A DNA stretch of 64,000 nucleotides, from NCBI GenBank assembly GCA_032358255.1, contig JAULBX010009769.1, positions 1-64,000 on the forward strand. Direction: 5' to 3'. The position numbers and the translations under genes were made by a program. The stretch is from Heterotrichella gracilis. Taxonomy: Eukaryota; Sar; Xanthophyceae; Tribonematales; Xanthonemataceae. The notes beneath the pieces are model-generated. The model was not told the DNA's origin and made no database searches. It saw only the letters and a list, made by a program, of their open reading frames with translations. Shown in pieces: positions 57,507 through 64,000 of the stretch (positions are counted from its first letter, which is position 1; each line of letters opens with the position of its first letter).

Positions 57507-58549
57507 TCAACGAGGCTGACCCGAAGGGCCGCAACCTCGCCCCCGATACAGCCCTTCCTCGGGGTACTCGCTGACTGGGAACAGGAGCCCGTCTGCAAAC
57601 TCCAGCTCAACAGCGGACACCTTCAGGTGCCCCAGGTTCTCAGGCACAGACTGGCGAACCAGCTCCTCAAGTGCTGCAGCGCCCTTGTCCACAGCCTCCT
57701 TCAATTTGCCAACAAACTTGGCAGAACGAAGCTGTAGGGTTCCCCCCACGAAGAACTCCACCTGCACAACATCCACACCGCTCCCACCCATGCTTTTGCC
57801 ATACTTTGGACAGCAAAACTGCCAGTACAGTGTGTGCGCAGCAACAAAGCTATCCAACGATGGCCGCACCAAAAAGCCAACGGACAAGACCCACAGGGTT
57901 TGCTCTGGGTAACAATATTAGCCAGCGTGGTGGAAGGCTTGACATTTCGAACAGAAAGAAGGCAAAGCTATACACAGGACTCACCCTAAGGATCTGGTTG
58001 CCAGCTTCGATCTCCCTGGCCACCTTCCTCAAGTGTATGTCGCGGAAGGTTAGGACAGCGTCAACCGCCAAGGAAAGCACAGTCGCTGACGTAAGCGAGA
58101 GTGCAAACTGCACATGCAAAGAGTAGCATTTAACAGGTGGAAAGTATGATGTATGGTGGTTTGGGTAGGCTGGAGGCAGGGCAGAGCGTACCTGCTCCCA
58201 GACAGGCAAGGTACCCAGGCCCGGGAACAGCGTCAAGGGCACGATGGCCCCAAAGAAACCAGCCACATAGGGCGCCACCTCGTTGGACTCAGTTGCAGAC
58301 GGTGGAGTGTCGTAGGAACTGCCCCTGGTAGCCTGCAGTCCACACACAAAACTAACAGATACCAACCCAACAACCAGGTTTAGGTTAGCAGGACCGGCAA
58401 GGCAGAGAAGCACGACTTACCTTTGCTGTCGTAAACTTGCGTTTGAGGCTGCGCTTGTAGTTTGAGCTTGGGATTAGGCCCCTGCAAAGGCGCTTGTAGG
58501 TTGGGCTTGGGCCCACACCAGGGCGCAACCTCGAGGCGGTACACTGCAT
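57507..58549 (-). CDS. Plastid-type two-helix membrane protein, family unknown
   Basis: Four exons in phase: 58549-58421, 58332-58192, 58107-57985, 57761-57507; 215 residues. The N-terminus is basic and lacks acidic residues (MQCTASRLRPGVGPSPTYKR, then SLKRKFTTAKATRG), like a chloroplast transit peptide. Two hydrophobic stretches follow (VAPYVAGFFGAIVPLTLFPG and FALSLTSATVLSLAVDAV), then FRDIHLRKVAREIEAGNQIL and a soluble domain VEFFVGGTLQLRSAKFVGKL with EELVRQSVPENLGHL. It ends in a Gly/Arg-rich tail. I do not recognise the family. A diverged copy of the last exon lies at 56860-57080. Divergent from the coiled-coil gene 330 bases away. Confidence 0.7.
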
Positions 58550-58879
58550 CCTGAGACAGTGCAAGGGTCAGGTGACAACGATGCTCAGGCGACTTGTACA
58601 CCGAGATGTGGGTGGGGCTGTGCACAAGTCTACAACACGCAAGTGGACTACAGACAGGCCTGTTGTAGTCACTTCATATGCATGCATGCATGCATGCATG
58701 CTTGGAAATTGAAAATCATTTATAAAAACAATTGGGATACATTTAAAATCCGGTCCAATTTATCAAAGCCTCTAGGTTTAAAAGTTGCAGTAGTGTATAA
58801 GCAGCTGAAGAACTTCAGCAGGCGTCAACTGAGCGTGCAAGCCCGTTGCGCATGTTGCTGTCCCAATAGAACGTATACA
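58550..58879. promoter_or_regulatory. Shared promoter region with a TGCATGCA tract
   Basis: Only 330 bases separate two divergent start codons. The centre holds a run of CATG repeats (58679-58703, TGCATGCATGCATGCATGCA), an RY-type palindrome that also occurs singly in other spacers of the window. TTTATAAAAAC at 58719-58729 is a plausible TATA box for the plus-strand gene, about 150 bases before its ATG. Confidence 0.5.
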
Positions 58880-61800
58880 ATGCTGAGGCGGCCGGTGGTT
58901 CAAAACCAGCCTGGTGGCCTGGTGGCTCGAGTGGGGCCCCAGTTGCAGCCTGTGCACTCCGCCCGTTTCATCCCAAGGAGGTTTCTGGGAAGGGCACAGC
59001 AGTGGCGGACGTATGCCGACAACCCCAACGGCTCTGCGCTAACTGAGGTACCGAAAGATGGCAGGACCGAGCTGGAAAGGAAGGAGGAAACCATCGTCGT
59101 TGTGCCTGCAACTGCACGGGCACAGCCAGTGGCACAGGTATTTTAACGTGATCTCTTGCCCAGGCTTCGTACAGTAATGCAATTGCTGCTGATCTGGGTC
59201 ACCAGGGGCTAAGTTCCATGTCTGCTTTTGCCTGCGGGCTTCTGGGATAGGGTTATTGGGCGCTATGTGTGAAACTATATGCATGCATGGTACCACCGGT
59301 GCTTTCCCTGCCAACGGCGTTGCTGTGTATGGGTGCAGCCACAGGTTGTGAAGACACCGCAGCAGAGCAGCAATGGTGGCCAGTCCGTGCCTCCCGAGGT
59401 TCAAAAAGCCAGGGCAACCCAAGATAAGGTGCAGGCGATGCGCTCCTTGCTCGAAAGTAAGTCGACGCCCCTCGGTGCAGTTTGGGCCACCATGCACAGG
59501 TTGTGACGCGTTGACTAGGCTCAGGCAGCAAGGCCTTTTGGGCAAGCATCGGTTTCGAGTAATAGATCGTTTGTTGTGGCTGAAACGAGACTTGTAGACT
59601 ACACATCTTGGCAAACGACCCACTTCATACCAGCTGTCCTGCAAAACGCAAATGGGGTGGTCCACCGGTTAGTCTAGTGCAGTGAATGAAGGGCTGAAAG
59701 TTGGATGGACGCCGTCGCTGCGTGCACCAGTTCCGTAGAACGGTTCGCATGGTGCAAAGCTGACGTCGCTGTTTGAATTCAACACTTCCTACCACCGACC
59801 CTACCACACATGCCGTGCCTGTCGATACCTTGGCAATCGCCACTGCGCGCATCCCACCCTTACCCGGCCCGGCCAGCGACTCTCTGCGCTCCTTCTGAAA
59901 CGGAGTGTGCTGAAAGTTGAGCTCTGGCTCTCATTTCCGATTGGCATGATCCCATGTTTTGACCACCATGCGTACAGCGCCATGGGAATATATTCACAGT
60001 TGGTAGATGCCCACTTTTTCCCTGCAAAACAGCAGCAGCATATAGCAGTTACGGGCATTCCTCTAGTGTGCGCCCACACCTACCCCTCACCCCATCTCCA
60101 CACCCACACCCCAACCCTTCTTCTCTTTTACCCTCCCCACTCACCTCCTGGACCCCGTCACCCACAGCCACCAGTGCTGAGTGCAGTTTAACCCATCAGG
60201 CTGGCCTAAGGCTGACCTGTGTGGCCTCAAGGCCAACAGATCATGTAGCCACCAGTGCCCACCCCGTTGTCATACCCATACCCACCCCACCCCCGTATAC
60301 CCCTCACACCTCCCCCCAACCCCCCACACACATGCGTTGCTCACAAGCACCCCGCGCCCCACTTTGCAGCCACAGTTGCTGAGCGGGACCGGTTCAAGGC
60401 GGAGCTGCGGGCTCTCAAGGCCACGAGAGCGTATGTAACCACCAGTTCCACCCCGTTTTTCATACCCATGCCCACCCCAACCCCCTTGCACCCCTCACAT
60501 ACCTCCCCTCCCCCTTTTTACCCTCCCCGCTCACCTCCCGGTCCCTTTCTCCCGCAGCCACCAGTGCGGAGCGGGACCGCTTCAAGGCGGAGCTGCGGGC
60601 TCTGAAGGCCAAGGACAGTGTGCGGCGCATGCGCGAGGTGGAGCGGGAGCTTGCGCTGTCGCGGCAGGAGACGGCAGAGGCAAACGCACGGGTGAGGGGG
60701 GTGTTGGTGGGGGTTGGGGGGGTAACGACGAACGCGCCGGTAGAGGGCGGTGTGTGTGGTGGTGGGTGGTGAAGGAGGGGTGCAAGGTCAAGGGCAAAAA
60801 CACTGTGGGGGCTTGCGCGAGGTGGAGCGGGAGCTTGCGCTGTCACGGCCGGTGACAGCAGAGGCAAACGCGCGGGTGAGGGGGTTAGGGTGGGGGTTTG
60901 GCAAGGGTTACATGCGCCGTTACAGGTGGTGTGTATGGATTTTGGTGGTTTTGGGTGGTGGGGGAGGGGTGCACGGGCAACGGCTGGGTAGTACTGTCGG
61001 GGGGGTGGATTGAAGCGGGAGGTTGTGGAGGCCACGGCATGGGTGAGGGGCGGGTGAGGGGTAGGGGGTGAGGCAGTGCTCAATGCAAGAGTGGGGGTGG
61101 GTGGGGAGGGGTGCGAGCAGGGGAAGGAAGTGCCCTTCTGAATCGCCTACACTTTGCTGCCCATGGTGACCAACAAATAATGCGCATTGGCGAGCGAGCG
61201 CCTCCCTAGAGACCGCTGTGCTGGATGCCAAACAGCGGCTGGGAGAGCTTGAAGCCACCTGTACCCTCCTGAACCCTAACCCTAACCCCAAACCCTAGCT
61301 ACATAAGGGAAGGCCACCATCCGCTCTGTGCCCTTACTGCTGTCACCAACACCCACTCCCTCCCCGTTTTTTCAGGCCAGGCGGGCGAACGAGTCCCTTG
61401 AGACTGCTGTGCTGGGTGCCATGCAGCGGCTGGAGGAGCGGGTGAGGGGGTCCCTGGAGGAGGAGGGGAAGCTGGACAAGAAGCTGCTGGAGGTGGGTTT
61501 ACAGGATTTATGAGACATAGGGTTTATGGTTTTTTACATGCATTGCAGCAGAGGCAAGTTTAGCAGTCAGTCTTGCACATGCAGCCCTTACTGGAGTTCC
61601 TGTTTTTAAAAAACTGTTCAACTTTTCAGGAGCAGCTGCGTTACGCCATCAGCATCGCCCAGCAGTCAGAGGCTGAGCTCACGAAAGTAGTACAATGTGA
61701 CAAGATATGGTCTTGCAACAAGAAATCAGTATAACATGACAACTAAACAAAGAACGATGCTGACCCTCTCAACTCGTGCAAATCTCTGCAATTAACACAC

Positions 61801-63653
61801 CATTCATGATTTTCAGGAGCAGCTGCGGTACGCCATCAGCGTCGCCCAGCAGTCAGAGGCTGAGGCGGTGGCTGCGGTGGCTGCGGCGGAGCAGCGCGCG
61901 GTGGGGGCTGCGGAGGAGGCCATGGCGGCTGTGGAGCTCAACACTGTTGCAACGGTGGAGCTGGCCAAGGTAAAATGACAAGAAACTGGATGATGAAACA
62001 GGAGAATGCATGGTAGTAAAATATTATACTACCTGGACATGGGTCAACAGAAGCACCCTAGGGTTTAGGGTGGCGGAGCCAGGTGGGTGGTGGGGGCTGC
62101 GGAGGAGGCCATGGCGGCTGTGGAGCTCGACACTGTTGCAACGGTGGAGCTGGCCAAGGTGTGGGAGGTGGTGGTGGGTGGCGGGGTGTGGGGGGGGTGG
62201 GGAGCATCGGGATGGTGGTGCTGGGAGTGATGGGCTCTGAGGATGGTGCAGTGCGTTTTTCCTTAAATCGTCCTGCCGAACCCGTTCCCTGCCACCAAAG
62301 CCCGGCGCCAGCCTGGCCGAAACAGCAGCAGCAGTGTCCGCCTGTGCATAACCCTGCACACACCCTTGCAGTACCAGGCCAGGCCCAGGCGGCAGCAGCG
62401 CTGTCCAGGAAGCTGCATCAGTACTTCACCCTACCCACCACATATCCAAAACCCTAACCCAAACCCTACCCGTTCCCCGCAGGTTAGCGCCAGCCAGGCC
62501 CAGGAGGCCGCGGCGCACTCCGCCACAGCCGCCAGCGCAGCCCTTGAGGAGCACAGGCAGGCGGTGCAGCTGGCGGCACAGGTGGGGGGGAGTAGGAGGC
62601 TGTTACTTCCTGCACAGCTGAAACAGTGCACAGCTGAAGTGCACACTGCACGCTGTGGGTTCTGCCGCCGCAGTTGCCAACAAACCTAGGCATGGGGTAG
62701 GAGGTGGCTGGGAGGGGCGGTAGGGGGCGATAGTGTGTGGATGGGGTTGCAGGTAGGCATGCGGGGGGCGACATTCTTTGAGCTGCACCCCTCCCCAACC
62801 ACTATTCCTCCACCCCATATTTAAAGGTCCTGTCCTCCGGCACTAACCCCCACACCCCACCACCTCGACTCGACTCATAAACACAAACCCCACCACCCCA
62901 CTCACACACACACCCCACCACCCCCCAGGTCCAATCGGCAGCCGACCTCGCCAACCGCAGGGCCCTGGCCAGCCACCGTCAGGCCACAGCCCTCGCCACT
63001 GAGGTTGAGGGGCTGAGGGAGGGGCTGCGGGCGGAGCAGGCGCGCGCGGTGGAGGCGGTGGCGCGGGCGGTGGCTGCGGAGGGGGAGGCCAGCGAAAAGA
63101 TCGGCAGGTGAGGCCCTAAACCCTAATACCCTAATACCCTAATACCCTAATACCCTAAACCCTAAGATTCGAAGCCCTAAAACCCTATACAGCTTGGTGG
63201 TACCACGTGGGGGCGGTGGCTGCAGAGGGGAGGCCAGGCCAGCAAAAAGGTCGGCAGGTGGGTGGTGGTGTGGTGGTGGGTGGTGGGTTGCAGCGGGGGG
63301 TTTGCATAGGGCTGTTTGTACCATGTGCACACCCCTCACTCTTAACGTACACCCTTGTGTAGGGCTTTTGTATTGTTTGTTTACTGCTCACATTGACACC
63401 TAACCTTGCGTAGCCTTGTGAAACACCCTAACCCCGACCCGTGTGTGGTTTTGTGGAACCCTACACGCTAACCCCAGCCTTTGTGTAGGCGTTTGAACCA
63501 CTATACCCTAAACCCCAAACCCAAACCTTTGTGCAGACTCGAGAAGGAGAGCAAATCCAAGCTGGTTGAGCTGGAGAAGGCCTACGAGGTGCTGAGGGCT
63601 GCAGAGCGGCAACGCGCGGAGACGGCAGAGGCGCTGGGGGCCAAGCACCTCAA
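58880..63653 (+). CDS. Plastid-type coiled-coil protein, 3'-partial
   Basis: Exons in phase: 58880-59137, 59345-59456, 60558-60691, 61376-61492, 61817-61969, 62483-62581, 62929-63107, 63537-63653. The start MLRRPVVQNQPGGLVARVGP opens an Arg-rich leader (RFIPRRFLGRAQQWRTYAD) typical of organelle import. Then come heptad-rich helices: KVQAMRSLLE, ERDRFKAELRALKAKDSVRR, EVERELALSRQETAEANAR, LETAVLGAMQRLEERV, EQLRYAISVAQQSEAEAVAA, QAQEAAAHSATAASAALEEH, ANRRALASHRQATALATEVE and LEKESKSKLVELEKAYEVLR. Composition is Ala/Glu/Arg-rich. Such N-terminal coiled coils occur in plastid structural proteins and in some starch synthases, but no catalytic domain is visible here. A possible next exon begins at 63832; otherwise the gene continues past the window. 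Nearly every intron carries exon copies. Confidence 0.8.
60165..60445 (+). repeat. Two copies of coiled-coil exon 3 start with acceptor
   Basis: True: CCCGCAGCCACCAGTGCGGA, then GCGGGACCGCTTCAAGGCGG (60551 on). A good copy is at 60366-60430 (TTGCAGCCACAGTTGCTGAG, CGGGACCGGTTCAAGGCGGA). A poor one is at 60165-60230 (CCACAGCCACCAGTGCTGAG). The decay increases with distance from the true exon. The spacers between them are also alike (CCCACCCC-, CACCTCC- and CCGCTCACCTCC-type blocks), giving a unit near 190 bases. Confidence 0.92.
60800..60885 (+). repeat. Copy of coiled-coil exon 3 end with donor
   Basis: GCGCGAGGTGGAGCGGGAGC, TTGCGCTGTCACGGCCGGTG, ACAGCAGAGGCAAACGCGCG and GGTGAGG repeat 60631-60697 with about six changes. 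Confidence 0.93.
61185..61260 (+). repeat. Copy of coiled-coil exon 4
   Basis: GCGAGCGAGCGCCTCCCTAG, AGACCGCTGTGCTGGATGCC and AAACAGCGGCTGGGAGAG mirror the true exon at 61386-61440. It lies before the true exon and is followed by CCCTAACCCTAACCCCAAAC (61262-61290). Confidence 0.85.
61625..61695 (+). repeat. Copy of coiled-coil exon 5 start with acceptor
   Basis: TTTTCAGGAGCAGCTGCGTT, ACGCCATCAGCATCGCCCAG and CAGTCAGAGGCTGAG repeat 61811-61863 almost exactly. The frame is still open across the copied part, so this is a recent duplicate that could serve as an alternative acceptor. Confidence 0.93.
62055..62170 (+). repeat. Copy of coiled-coil exon 5 end with donor
   Basis: From about 62085 to 62162 it matches 61895-61972 with very few changes (GGCTGTGGAGCTCGACACTG, GTTGCAACGGTGGAGCTGGC, CAAGGT). 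CTAGGGTTTAGGGTGG stands just before the copy (62057-62072). Confidence 0.94.
63108..63265 (+). repeat. CCCTAATA array and copy of coiled-coil exon 7 end
   Basis: Directly after the donor at 63107 lies a tandem CCCTAATA/CCCTAAA array (63113-63190). It is followed by a copy of the exon end at 63208-63262 (GGGGGCGGTGGCTGCAGAGG, GGAGGCCAGGCCAGCAAAAA, GGTCGGCAGGTG). Confidence 0.92.
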
Positions 63654-64000
63654 GTGGGTTTGCGGGGGGGGGGATGGGTGTGGGGGTGGGGGTGGGGCGA
63701 TGGTGCATGCTGGGCGGCAGGCACATACGCACATATGGGCGGTGGCTGCACACATGCATGGCTCATTGATGGTCCAAAAAGCTGGTTGAGGTAGAGCTAG
63801 TGTGGGTGTGAGGTCCTGCGTGCTGCTGGCAGGCAACTGCGCCCGGGCAGTGGAGGCGCTGGTAGCGAGATGCACCTGGATGAGTGGGGGGCAGGGGGGG
63901 GTGCATAATGCCCGCAATGCTGTTTCGAAACCTTGTTGCAGTAGATGAGAGGACGAGGACAGCAGTGCCGTGCGGAGGGCATTGATGTAGCAGGCTGCAA

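Noticed and set aside
59039-59665. Minus-strand open frame of 208 codons
   Set aside because: It overlaps the first two exons of the coiled-coil gene and has no recognisable features.
63113-63190. A true chromosome end
   Set aside because: The CCCTAATA/CCCTAAA array is short, internal to an intron and flanked by coding exons on both sides.

Overview
The window looks like nuclear DNA from a green alga (Chlorophyta). The genes carry many short spliceosomal introns (GT-AG, with one clear GC-AG), the coding sequence is GC-rich, the proteins are plant-like (lipoyl synthase, a glycine-rich TGD5-like protein, AP-4 epsilon, a TBL-type PC-esterase, an algal bZIP), and islands of the plant-type telomere motif TTTAGGG/CCCTAAA are scattered through introns and spacers. 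The exact lineage cannot be told from sequence alone. No rRNA, tRNA or CRISPR array was recognised.

Layout. 288-2050 (+) lipoyl synthase, 5' end outside the window. 3374-4634 (-) small glycine-rich protein like plant TGD5. 5331-6590 (+) small one-helix membrane protein. 6706-10054 (+) TauE/SafE (TSUP) transporter with a long organelle-type leader. 10911-13653 (+) unrecognised, partly resolved gene. 14834-21579 (+) PIG-O, the GPI ethanolamine-phosphate transferase. 22644-25920 (-) TBL-like PC-esterase. 26976-27173 (-) orphan exon candidate. 28003-29325 (-) F-box/leucine-rich gene with an in-frame TGA. 30967-40081 (-) AP-4 epsilon, divergent from 40624-46087 (+) nucleoporin Nup62. 46940-48236 a small TRIM-like LTR fossil, followed by a hairpin cluster. 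50241-55189 (-) bZIP factor. 57507-58549 (-) plastid-type membrane protein, divergent from 58880-63653 (+) plastid-type coiled-coil protein that reaches the window edge. Most gene models were checked by keeping splice phase consistent across every junction.

The most striking property is not a single gene. Nearly every multi-exon gene is accompanied in its introns by one or more decaying tandem copies of a piece of the neighbouring exon together with its splice junction (called 'echoes' below). Copies carrying an acceptor tend to lie before the true exon and copies carrying a donor after it; one AP-4 epsilon intron holds about seven copies in an array. In many cases the telomere-like island sits exactly at the seam between the true exon edge and the echo, or is part of the duplicated unit. 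The introns therefore seem to grow by repeated short tandem duplication across exon-intron borders, in association with telomere-like DNA. I know of no named description of this.

The genes do not form one pathway. They are unrelated housekeeping and regulatory genes (secretory and vesicle traffic, nuclear pore, plastid lipid and lipoate metabolism, transcription). Two divergent pairs (40082-40623 and 58550-58879) probably share promoter regions.
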